In this document: positions 50,786 through 62,587 of the stretch, in pieces | How positions within the stretch are numbered: position 1 is the first letter of the stretch | How the letters are laid out: each line of letters opens with the position of its first letter | From: Paramecium octaurelia | Taxonomy: Eukaryota > Ciliophora > Oligohymenophorea > Peniculida > Parameciidae | Direction of reading: 5' to 3' | NCBI GenBank assembly: GCA_905182995.1 | Contig: CAJJDP010000107.1 | Coordinates: forward strand, 268,872-332,871 | Length of the DNA: 64,000 nucleotides | Position numbers and translations under genes: made by a program | The notes under the pieces: generated by a model | Seen by the model: the letters and a program-made list of their open reading frames with translations, nothing else | The model's database searches: none | What the model was told of the DNA's origin: nothing

Positions 50786-51563
50786 TCATAGGTAATACTA
50801 GTAATTATCCTTAGCCTAATATTAAGATTGATATGATATTGAAGTTAAAATTTATTTTTAAACAATAAGGATTCCTTCTACATCCTTATAACTTTTGTTT
50901 AATAGTTACAATTAGATTGTCTGTAAGTTATCTATTAGGCTTGTGTGCTCAGTAAAGTCATAAAATTTCACATTCTTTTAGGGAAAAATGCTGGGTTACT
51001 AAAGTATCTAACACCCTTAATAACCTGAAGTATAGGAGCAACAGAAAGACTTTTTCATTTCAGGTTCTTTCGAATCAATTTTTAATCTGAATTGAATTGA
51101 TCTTTTTAGGTATCTCTGATACTATTTACTATTGTGCATCAGCTTAAATGAATTTTGCATTTCAATTTAAACTATTTCAAATTTGGCATCTGGAATTTAG
51201 AAGGAATTTATTGCCATTTAAATGAGCTTTTTACTTAATTTTAGAACTTAGCCACATATCCAGTCCACTTAAATTTTTGAGATTATTAAAGGTTATTGGA
51301 TTTTGAGGAGCAATTTCGCAAGTCATTAATGCACATTTAGAATTATTAAAAAATATTACTTTAGTCCAATTAAACAATCGCAGTTAATTAATTATTTCTG
51401 CCTTTTCAAATTTAATGATTTTCCTCTTTGTTTCTTTACTTTCATTCCAAAAAAGGTTATATTTATTGTTGTAGTAAGTAAATTTAAGCAGATTTAAGAT
51501 CAAACAGCTTTCCTCAAAAGGAATATCTGTGCTTATTTTACCTAGAGGTAGCCACCAATACAT
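50786..51563 (-). CDS. Hypothetical protein
   Basis: 251 residues from ATG 51563 (MYWWLPLGKISTDIPFEES) to TGA 50786-50788, with one 22-nt intron (51247-51268) that joins NPITFNNLKNL to ILKLSKKLIQMAINSF in frame. Spliced length is an exact multiple of three. Segments include SKCALMTCEIAPQNP, MKKSFCCSYTSGYQGC and VKFYDFTEHTSLIDNL. The start is not a typical N-terminus, so a 5' exon may be missing; a perfect hairpin lies 60 bases upstream. No family recognised. Confidence 0.55.
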
Positions 51564-51622
51564 CAATTAATTTTTCAACCTCTAAAATTCTCTCAGTCCT
51601 CATATTGTGCCAAAATTTTGGT

Positions 51623-51663
51623 TAAATTAGGAATATCGATCCAATCTTGATATTCCTAATTTA
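51623..51663. repeat. Perfect 15-bp inverted repeat, 11-nt loop
   Basis: TAAATTAGGAATATC at 51623-51637 is the exact reverse complement of 51649-51663. The loop is GATCCAATCTT. It lies between a minus-strand gene and the upstream region of the giant cysteine-rich gene. It could be a regulatory or structural site, or a remnant of a short element; nothing else identifies it. Confidence 0.7.
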
Positions 51664-52110
51664 CCCGATTAAAGAAATTGTAAAGTGATAACTCTCAATT
51701 TATAGTGATCTAATACAATTAATTTAGACTTTGAATATTTAGATTTAAATGTTCGTTGCAAAAATCAGCAAGACCTGTATAAAACCAATGTTTGCCGGGT
51801 TGATCATTTTTTATTTTTACTGAATTAATTTATAAGATCAATTAGGGAATAATAGATATTTAATTTATTTTACATTTTCTAATTCTTAAATAAAAACTTT
51901 TATTGTCCATTAAACTTTAACTTATCATTAAATCCATTAAACTTCAATTCAAAGAATAAATAAAATAACATTTAACATATGAAAAATTTCAAGAAATATT
52001 CAATTTTCTTTAAGATCATATTCATTTTCACATCAGATTTGATTTAAAAATGATATAATCTCTAGGATGCGTAAAATGATTTTTTAATTAGATTTAAATA
52101 AGAATTTAAA
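51664..52110. other. Upstream region of the cysteine-rich gene
   Basis: AT-rich non-coding sequence. No element recognised apart from A/T tracts near 51860-51990. Confidence 0.45.
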
Positions 52111-55100
52111 ATGATTTTCAAAATGTTCTATTAAGTCTTGCTACTCCAATTATGTATAATAAGGAGTTCAGAGATTTCCAAAAGATGCGTTTGTGGGCAC
52201 GTTCAAAGTTAAAAAGACTGCAAAAACTCTGGGTTTTGCATCTGGTAGAGTGATTAATGTATTTTAAATCCCAGTCAATCATACAATACAGTGATTAATA
52301 ATTAGAATCCATGCAAAAGCTATGCTTAGGAAGATTGTCGAGAATAAAAGTAATGCGGTTTTTATTTTGGCGAATGTCTAGATTTTGTAGATTGTAGCAA
52401 TTTCGATAAAGATAATTGCTAAGAAGCGTCCTATAAATGTGTTTCTGATGGTTCAAAGTGTGTGGAAATGAAAGACTGTAGTGATTATATAACAGAGAAT
52501 GCATGTGCCAATAAAAATTAGAATGGTAAGTACTGTGTTTGGATTGGAGGATCGGAGAAAAAATGTACAAATGTCACAATGTGTGAAGAAATGCCTCTAT
52601 ATTTAAATGATCATAATGCATGTTAATCAGGTCTTGACGGATGCACTATAAGTGAAAAGGGTTATGGATGTATTGAGTTAATGGAGTCTTGCACATAATA
52701 TATTAATAACTTTTAATGCTTTGAAATTAAATCAAAAAAATATAATTGTTTTTGGGATTCAAAAAATAATTACTGTGTTGAAAAGGCGTGTGAAAATCTA
52801 CCATTTACTTAAGATTATGAATGTTAGTTACATTTAAGTGAATGTACAACTAATGGAGTTCATTGTGTAGTAAAGAAATAGTGTGTTGATGCTTAGAATA
52901 AATTTGGTTGTGTGACTGATGCATAGGGTAACAAATGCGAATATCATTAAACTCAATGTAAAATCAAGAGTTGCAGCACTGCTCCAGAGTCACTTACTAA
53001 TTATCAATAATGTTAAGATTATGACAATCTATTAGATTGTGTTACTTCAGAAAATAAAGGATGTAAAATTAGACCATAGACATGTGATGGTTATTTTTAT
53101 GAGACAGATTGCAATTCAATAGAATAGTAAGATTGTGTGTGGTATAAAGAAAAATGCGAATAAAGATAATGTTATCATGCTCCAGTTCATTATACTCATA
53201 TGGATTGTAAGCAGTATGGGAATTGTATTGGGAGATTAAATGGAGGGTGTTAGGCGACACCTTAATTATGCGAAGAGATATTGCAAGAATAGTTTTGTGA
53301 ATTAAACTATAAAAAAAAAAGGTGTATTTGGCTTGGAGGCAATTGCGAATTACTAGAATGTAAGAAATTGAGATTGCCAAACTACAAAAATCATAAAATA
53401 TGCTCAAAGGCAAGTTAATATTGTACATTTAATCTAGACTCTTTAGGTTGTACTGATTATTTATGCGAAAATGTTTTAGAGATAGAATATTGCACAATTG
53501 ATTCAACTGGCACAGTCTGCACAATGAATTAAGGTTGCATAGAGAAGAAATGCAAAACTGCACCTCCATCTTATGATACTAATTCAAAATGTGAAGGATG
53601 GATGCCATAATGTACAGTAAATGTCTAAATTTTATCAAATTAAAAAATCTTGATTGGGTGCCTGGATAAAAAGAGCGCTTGTGCATTTGCCGTGTAAGAT
53701 CAATGCTACACAACACTTTCAGGATTTTTGTGTAAATGGGATCAAAGTAGTTAGAAATGCTAAGATTAACTTTGCACTGATGCAAATCCTGGGTTGTACT
53801 AAAAAAATGAGGATTGCAATTCATTCAAGGCATTATCTGGGCCTTGCATTATTAAACCTTCTGGAGTTGGATGTTAAAAATGGCCAACTAATTGTACTGA
53901 AATGTTAAGTCAATAACAGTGTTAATTGAATCTATAGGATAAAACTAAGTGTTTTTGGACTGGTTCCTATTGTAAGAAATAACAATGTTCAGATGCTCCT
54001 ATAATGAATTACACCAATAATGTTGAGTGTAACAGCTGGTTCAATAATTGTATTTTTAATCATATTCTGGGTGGATGCAAAGACCGAATTACTCCAGTTA
54101 CTTGTTCATCCTCTCCAAATATTAGTATGTATAATAATCATCAAGAATGTTATGCATGGAATCCTAAATGTACTGTAGTTTCCACTTTTATTGCTGAAGG
54201 GTGTGAATTAAAAAAAACAACTTGTAATGAGTTTATTAGGCAAAGGAATTGCAAGACCACTTTAAATGGTTAATTTTGTTATTGGGATGATAAGGAATAA
54301 AAGTGTATGAATGAGGATTAAGATAATGATGGAGTTGCTGATTGTCATAAAAGAATTTATGGAGAAATAACTCACTAGGATTGTGAAGGCTTTTTGTCTA
54401 AATGTACAGTAAATGATATTGTTAAACTTGTTAAAATCTTTCATACTATTGTGATTATCAATATAAGCAATAATGCGAAATCACTAGTTAATACCAACCT
54501 TGCAAATGGGATGATTTGAATTAAAAATGTAAGGATAGAGTTTGTGCTGACAATACTGCTGCTTAAACTGAGGCTGAATGTTTAATGTTCAGGAGGTTTA
54601 ACTAATGTCAATTGAAAATTAAGTCTAATGGAACTTATGGACCTGGTTGTGAAAATAGACCCTCATCTTGTGAGAGTATTACAGATCCTGTGATCTGTAA
54701 ATTAACTCTTACGACTGAAGATGACAAATGCTATTTTTATAATTCTAGATGTTAAGTAGTACCATCATCATAATGCGAAGTAATAAATGAAAGTAAAAGT
54801 AATGATCTTTGTTAATTATATAATACCAGTTGTGTTCTTCAATCCAGTGGATAGGGATGCTATTCTATTTCTTCATGTTAAGATTAATCGAATAAGACTT
54901 GTAATAATGCAATCATTAAAAATAATTATAGATGCAGTTTTTCAAATTAATGTAATTAAGACAATAGCTGCTAGTACAAATATCTTTCTTATAGTAATTG
55001 TGATGGTTAGAAAACATAGTTTGGACAATTATGTTATTTCTAGTATTCATGCTCAACTTGCAATAATTATTGCCGAACATAAACAGCATAAAAAAGCTAT

Positions 55101-58100
55101 ACTTTTCTTTATTCAGCAACCCTCACAGACAAAAGGATAAAATGTTAGGACTACTCATCATCATACAAGTATGATACAACTTGTAATTGCTGTTTATCAA
55201 TGACATCATGCAGTTAGCAGGTAGGTTCATAATCTCTTTGTAATTCATCAACTAATAAGGATGGAGTTTAATGTGGATATAATTCATTGACTTATAGTTG
55301 CGAGGAAAGAAAATGTGAGCATTTGACTTCCAATTAAACCATTTCATAAGAAATTTGCTTTAATTGGAAATACGATTGTGTTTATAATGTTACTGGTTGT
55401 AAGACATTCACAGGAGATTGCACAACTATTAGTATTATTTAACAATGTTATTCTCATTCATGCTATTGGTAAGATGGTAAATGCGTAAACCATGTTAATT
55501 GTGATATTAACACAACTGCAGTTACAAATTGGGAATGCTTATTAAGTAATAGCACATTCTGTAGATTAAATTATATTTCAGGTTAAGGATGTGCTTTTAG
55601 TTATTGCAGTTAAATTAATGACTCCGCTATTTGTAGTTCAGCTAAGATTGCTAATGGCGAAAAATGTAAATGGGCCTTTAGTTTGTGGAAAATGTCTTAC
55701 ATTTGCACAAACATAGAATGTTCAGAGTTTACAAATTAATTTGATTGTGAAAACAGCTATGGTTATATTTCGCCTGTTGCCACAAAATGCTATTGGTGCT
55801 CACTTTACAGTACTAAATGTTCTAATTCTAAATATTGTAGTACAAGTAGNAAAACTTGTTAAAATCTTTCATACTATTGTGATTATCAATATAAGCAATA
55901 ATGCGAAATCACTAGTTAATACTAACCTTGCAAATGGGATGATTTGAATTAAAAATGTAAGGATAGAGTTTGTGCTGACAATACTGCTGCTTAAACTGAG
56001 GCTGAATGTTTAATGTTCAGGAGGTTTAACTAATGTCAATTGAAAATTAAGTCTAATGGAACTTATGGGCCAGGTTGTGAAAATAGACCCTCATAATGTG
56101 AGAGTGTTACAGATGCTGTGATATGTAAATTAACTTTAACAACTTAGAATCAAAAATGTTATTTTTATAATTCTAGATGTTAAGTAGTAGGAAATAAACA
56201 ATGTGAAGTAATTACAGATAGTAAAAGTAATGATCTTTGTTAATTATATAATAACTATTGTGTTCTTCAATAAAGTGGATAAGGATGCTATTCTATTTAT
56301 TCATGTTATGATTTATCGAATTAGATTTGCAACAACGTCATCTTTCGAGAAAATTATAAATGCAGATTTTCTGACATTTGTCGTTTTGATCATAGCTGTT
56401 CATATAAATATCTTTCCTATAGTACATGTGATGGTTAGAAAACATAGTTTGGATAATTATGTTACTATTACTATTCATGTTCTACTTGCACTAAATAATG
56501 CTTAGTATAAAAAGAGAAAAAAGATTATATCTTCACTTCTTCAGCGACCCTGACAGATAAAAGGAAATAATGTTAGGATTACTCATCATCTTACATGTAT
56601 GATACAACATGCAATTGCTGTTTATCTATGACTTCATGCAGCTAGTAGGTAGGTGGATAATCTCTTTGTAATTTATCAATTACTGAGAATGGATCTTTAT
56701 GTGGATATAATTCATATACTAATAGTTGCGAGGTAAGATAATGCGAGCATCTGACTTCAAATTAATCCATTTCAAAAGAAATTTGCTTTAATTGGAAATA
56801 TAATTGTTTTTATCATGTTACTGGTTGTAAGACATTCGCAGGAGATTGTACAACTGTTAGTATTATTTAATAATGTAATTCTCTTTCATGCTATTGGTAA
56901 GATGGTAAATGCGTAAATTACGTTAATTGTGATCTTAACACAACTGCAGTTACTAATCGAGAATGCTTATTAAATAATAGCACATATTGTAGATTAAATT
57001 ATACTCTAGGTTAAGGATGTGCTTTTATTTCTTGCGATTAAATTCGAAATCCTACTATATGTAATTCAGCAAAAATTGCAAATGGCGAAAAATGTAAATG
57101 GGTTTATACAGGATGGGGTGACTACAGATGCACAAACAAATTATGTTAAGAGTTTACAAATTAATTTGATTGTGAAAACAGTTATGGGTATATTTGGTCA
57201 GTTGCGACAAAGTGTTATTGGTGTTCACTTTCAAGTACTAAATGTTCTAATTCTAAATATTGCAGTGCAAGTAGCATGACTTCACCTAAATCACATTAGG
57301 ATTGCAACGATTATTCTGTCCAATACACAATCAATTTAACTTTTAGCTAAAAATGCAGAATAAAATAATTATAATGTTCAGATTATTTGTACTAAGACGC
57401 TTGTGTAAGTACAATAGATGGCATAGATTGTATTTGGTATTCCAATGCTTGTACAAATTATTGTTAAGCATCAGTTCATTATCTATCGAACTGGACACAT
57501 TCGTCTTGCCATGGTTGGAAGGATTCTTGTATGTCACTAAATAACCTAGAATGTTAAAGTCTAGATTGCTCATAGTTAACGATAATTGGAGACTGTGCTA
57601 TTTTTACGACATAATGTTTTTGGGATAGTTTGACCTGTTAAAGAATTGGTGATTGTAGCAAGTACTCTAATGACCCCTTGTGCACAAGTACAAGCAATTC
57701 ATAAGGCATCCCTTGCTTTTGGGATGGTACAACATGTTTGGAAAAAACATGCTCAAATAAACCAACACCTTCAATTAGTCAAGCAGAATGTAATAGTTGG
57801 CTAATTAACTGTTAATGGAATAGCAATAATAATCAATGCGTAGAAGATTGCACTTAGGCAGATATTTCAAATAAAACTCATCAGCTATGTGAATCCTATT
57901 AATTAAATAAAAATTGCACTGTCAAAGTAGATGAATTTCAATGTGTAGATCTCCCATTTTCTTGCTCTTTAGCAAAGAAAACTTAATGTTATAAAGACCA
58001 ATTTGGAAACGAATGCTATTTTTAAGTTTCATCAAATTAGTGTGTAAATTTAACATGTTCAAACTTGTAAGCAACATATATAACACATGATAAATGTAAC

Positions 58101-61100
58101 TCAAGATTAAAATCCTGTACAGTTAATTCAACTCTGAATGGATGCCAATAATTAAATGTTTGCAGTGGTTATTCAATCAAAGAATAATGCTAAATTGATT
58201 TAAATTAGGTAGAATGTTAATGGATAATTAGTTAAAATATATGTACAATAAAAAACTGTTAAACTGCACAATTACCCATATATTCAGCATATAGCTGTCA
58301 TTAGTATTTTGGGAATTCGTGTACTGTAAATGAAAATTTGGATGGATGTGAGATTGGTCAACCTTTGTGCATGAAATATCCATATAATCAATGCAAAAGC
58401 GAAGACCAAATGAATTTAAGTGGAGTAAACTGTTTCTGGAATGAAGAGAAGAGTGTTTGTTAAGAGAAGATTTGCGAGAATGGCCCTCCACTAGCCCAAT
58501 CTCATTCAGAGTGTATAGGATTTCTCTCTTCTTGTTAAAAAGGTGGTTGTCGTATAAAAGAGTGCTTTGATTATAATTATGCTATAGACTCAGCTTGTGC
58601 TTCAATATTCGAAAGCAAGAGGTGTGCGACCAATGGATATCAATGTGTTTTACGAAAAGCTTGCGAAGATGTTAATGTCATAGATGGTTGTACTTTTGAT
58701 ATCAATCTCAATCTTTGCGTTTGGATTAATGACAAATGTTTTACAAAAACATGTGAAACTGCTTCTACTTCTCTTACAACACATCAGATGTGCAATGCAT
58801 ATTTTCCAATTTGCACAGCTAAAGAGGGAGGAGGATGTACTAAGAGACAAAGTTGTCAGAATTACTAAATAAGGGAAGCTTGTTATACTGATAGTGAAAA
58901 TATAGAATGCATTTGGGATGATAATCTAAATTAATGTTTTTCCAATCAATGCATAGATTTTTGTGGGGATGGTATTGTATCAAGTAAAGAAGAAGAATGC
59001 GACGATGGCAATTATTTGCCCTACGATGGTTGTTATAAATGCCAAGTGTAATGTCCATAAGGGTGTAATGTTTGTAATGGTTCTACATGCTAAGATTGTC
59101 ATATGAAGGGGTGGGTATTGATTAATGGGATTTGTAAATCAATATGTGGGGATGGTTATATAGTAGGAAACGAATTCTGTGATGATGGAAATTAGATTTA
59201 ATATGATGGATGTTATTAATGCTCCTATTCTTGTCACTAAAAATGTTTAATTGTTTCTAAGGATTATGTTTACTTTGTGAGAAAGGATACATAGAAGATT
59301 AATCATAATGTCATAATGTTTGCGGGGATGGTTTTCTTGTCCAACAAATAGAATAATGTGATGATGGAAATAATTAGAATAATGATGGATGTAGTGACGT
59401 TTGTAAAGTTGAGAGCGATTGGAAATGCTAATAGGAAAATAATATCAGTGTATGTAACTATAGTATTAGACCTAAAATTATACTTACTAGGCTCACAAAA
59501 ACAAACTAAGATATTCAAGAATTTGAATTATCATTTAGTGAGCAAGTTCGTTTGAACATTTATAACATTAGCGATGAACAATTTCTTTAGATGATTGTTA
59601 TTGTAATCGAAAATGCTAAAGATAATGAATATGATATTGAAATCAAACCCAAGATATCAATTACCTCTATATTGACCGATGTATCTTATAAGATATTCGT
59701 CTATTTTAAAAGTAGAATTTCAAATCCTGTGCTAATAGTAACCCTAAGATGTGAGAATATTGTAAATGCTTAAGACAATTCTTTATTCTCAAAAGAAGCA
59801 AAGTTAGTTTTGTCATCTCCAAACAAAATGTCAAATGAGCATCAATCCCTTATTTTTAAAACAGCTCTTCTCAGTCGAATTGTTATGTATATCATCTTGA
59901 TTGTAAATGGTATAGCTTTTTTGGCTGGCAATTTAGAAATTTTATGGAATTTACTTGATATGCTTTAATAATTATCATATTTGAAATTCCACAATCTACA
60001 ATTCCCAGAAAATTTGTAAGTCTATTTTGAAATTTTTACTATTAGTTCTTTTGCTCCAATAATTAACACTTTATAAACAGATGTTTATTTACAGGAATTA
60101 TTTGATTTCGAAATTCCAATCATACCGGCTAAATGGAAATTTGAATACTATTAAATCAATTGTTATTTTTTGTACAACCTGTAAACTCTCGTCGCTGTAA
60201 TTATAATTGGATTTGTTTATTTTTTTGTCTCATATTTCTTCTATAAATTCCTTGTACTTATTAGGTACTAAAATTGGCCAGCTATTTTTTATAAGAGGTA
60301 ATCATAAGGTCTCTTTAAACTTGTCAGATTTATATTTTCCTTCTAAAGGTTGGCCAGAAAATAATATCAGTATTTTATTTATTCTGGATTAATCAGAATT
60401 TTTACTTCTAATTTTTATGATATAACCTTTGCATCGATATTATAAATTGCCAATTACAATACTGATACTACTTTAAATAGAACCATCTCTTTAATAGCAT
60501 TAATTACACTATAAGGGAATCTATTCTTGATAGCAGTTTTTTTTTCTTATTTAGCAAAAAGAGGAACAGTCCCGAAGAAATTATCAGTTTTAGTGGAAGG
60601 AATTAATAATAATTGTAAATAAGGAACTAAATAATATTTTACTCTATTGCTCATTAAAAAAACTTTATTCATTATTAATTTAGTTGTATTTTAAGAACTT
60701 CTGGCTGCTTAGAGTTTAATTACAGCTTGTATATCAGGAGCATTTTCTTGTTATATTTATATTTATAAGCCTTTTGAGAACAATTTTGAAAATATTAAAA
60801 TATTCATCACAGAAATTCTGGTTTTGGTTAATGTAATACTCTTTTCTGTTTATGATATTATTAAATTTAATTAAAACAAGAACTCAGCTGAACTTTTAGG
60901 TTGGATTAATGTAGGTGGTTTCACGTTAATACTTTTTTTCACTTTAGCTATTGATGTCTATCAACAATTAACAAAGTATANTAACTATAGTATTAGACCT
61001 AAAATTATACTTACTAGGCTCACAAAAACAAACTAAGATATTCAAGAATTTGAATTATCATTTAGTGAGCAAGTTCGTTTGAACATTTATAACATTAGCG

Positions 61101-62587
61101 ATGAACAATTTCTTTAGATGATTGTTATTGTAATCGAAAATGCTAAAGATAATGAATATGATATTGAAATCAAACCCAAGATATCAATTACCTCTATATT
61201 GACCGATGTATCTTATAAGATATTCGTCTATTTTAAAAGTAGAATTTCAAATCCTGTGCTAATAGTAACCCTAAGATGTGAGAATATTGTAAATGCTTAA
61301 GACAATTCTTTATTCTCAAAAGAAGCAAAGTTAGTTTTGTCATCTCCAAACAAAATGTCAAATGAGCATCAATCCCTTATTTTTAAAACAGCTCTTCTCA
61401 GTCGAATTGTTATGTATATCATCTTGATTGTAAATGGTATAGCTTTTTTGGCTGGCAATTTAGAAATTTTATGGAATTTACTTGATATGCTTTAATAATT
61501 ATCATATTTGAAATTCCACAATCTACAATTCCCAGAAAATTTGTAAGTCTATTTTGAAATTTTTACTATTAGTTCTTTTGCTCCAATAATTAACACTTTA
61601 TAAACAGATGTTTATTTACAGGAATTATTTGATTTCGAAATTCCAATCATACCGGCTAAATGGAAATTTGAATACTATTAAATCAATTGTTATTTTTTGT
61701 ACAACCTGTAAACTCTCGTCGCTGTAATTATAATTGGATTTGTTTATTTTTTTGTCTCATATTTCTTCTATAAATTCCTTGTACTTATTAGGTACTAAAA
61801 TTGGCCAGCTATTTTTTATAAGAGGTAATCATAAGGTCTCTTTAAACTTGTCAGATTTATATTTTCCTTCTAAAGGTTGGCCAGAAAATAATATCAGTAT
61901 TTTATTTATTCTGGATTAATCAGAATTTTTACTTCTAATTTTTATGATATAACCTTTGCATCGATATTATAAATTGCCAATTACAATACTGATACTACTT
62001 TAAATAGAACCATCTCTTTAATAGCATTAATTACACTATAAGGGAATCTATTCTTGATAGCAGTTTTTTTTTCTTATTTAGCAAAAAGAGGAACAGTCCC
62101 GAAGAAATTATCAGTTTTAGTGGAAGGAATTAATAATAATTGTAAATAAGGAACTAAATAATATTTTACTCTATTGCTCATTAAAAAAACTTTATTCATT
62201 ATTAATTTAGTTGTATTTTAAGAACTTCTGGCTGCTTAGAGTTTAATTACAGCTTGTATATCAGGAGCATTTTCTTGTTATATTTATATTTATAAGCCTT
62301 TTGAGAACAATTTTGAAAATATTAAAATATTCATCACAGAAATTCTGGTTTTGGTTAATGTAATACTCTTTTCTGTTTATGATATTATTAAATTTAATTA
62401 AAACAAGAACTCAGCTGAACTTTTAGGTTGGATTAATGTAGGTGGTTTCACGTTAATACTTTTTTTCACTTTAGCTATTGATGTCTATCAACAATTAACA
62501 AAGTATATAAGAGCGGTTAGAAAGAGGTTTAGAATCAATTCGAAGTAAATCATAAATTAAAAACAATTAATTTTTTAGGCTTTTTGA
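52111..62587 (+). CDS. Giant cysteine-rich surface protein with DUF4215-type repeats and multi-pass C-terminus
   Basis: ATG 52111 gives a signal peptide (MIFKMFYQVLLLQLCIIRSS). About 2,200 residues follow with Cys every 5-15 positions and frequent CxW motifs, in the style of Paramecium surface-antigen repeats. Next come DUF4215-like units (CGDGIVSSKEEECDDGN, CGDGYIVGNEFCDDGN), then a juxtamembrane region, then several membrane spans (RIVMYIILIVNGIAFLAG, VAVIIIGFVYFFVSYFFY and others). Stop TGA 62585-62587. If the 1,526-bp assembly duplication and its N are removed and two single-base deletions (near 54425 and 59252) are allowed for, the length is a multiple of three: about 2,983 residues. Likely a cell-surface receptor or coat protein; the ligand is unknown. 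Confidence 0.8.
54425..55849 (+). repeat. Internal repeat, unit 1 (about 1.43 kb)
   Basis: Codes for a cysteine-rich block starting KTCQNLSYYCDYQYKQQC. Very close to 55851-57275 but with scattered substitutions, so a real coding duplication rather than a contig overlap. The first bases have one A fewer (AAACTTG) than unit 2 (AAAACTTG), which shifts the frame at its start. Confidence 0.8.
55851..57275 (+). repeat. Internal repeat, unit 2 (about 1.43 kb)
   Basis: Second unit, preceded by a single N at 55850. The first 200 bases are nearly identical to unit 1 (one or two changes); the rest is more diverged. The reading frame passes through the N intact. The N suggests the assembler had trouble with this repeat, so the copy number may be wrong. 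Confidence 0.8.
59455..60980 (+). repeat. Assembly duplication C, copy 1 (1,526 bp)
   Basis: Codes for the juxtamembrane and membrane-span region of the giant gene. Same sequence as 60982-62507 with one N (60981) between. Confidence 0.9.
60982..62507 (+). repeat. Assembly duplication C, copy 2 (1,526 bp)
   Basis: Second copy, continuous with the true 3' end of the gene. By chance 1,526 plus the N is a multiple of three, so the duplication does not break the frame and could be mistaken for a real doubling of the membrane domain. Confidence 0.9.

Noticed and set aside
50548-50830. Plus-strand coding reading (MCTVFFKLFSKAAVDNQQTC) as an importin-like HEAT protein
   Set aside because: Several alternative frames on both strands are open and two needed introns were only guesses; the minus-strand gene model at 50786-51563 is stronger.
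53654-53908. Plus-strand ORF MGAWIKRALVHLPCKINATQ as a separate small gene
   Set aside because: It is an out-of-frame shadow of the cysteine-rich gene, whose own frame is continuous here.
59591-61300. Two identical 60-codon ORFs, apparently a tandem gene pair
   Set aside because: Both are pieces of one long reading frame of the Cys-rich gene, doubled by the 1,526-bp assembly duplication.
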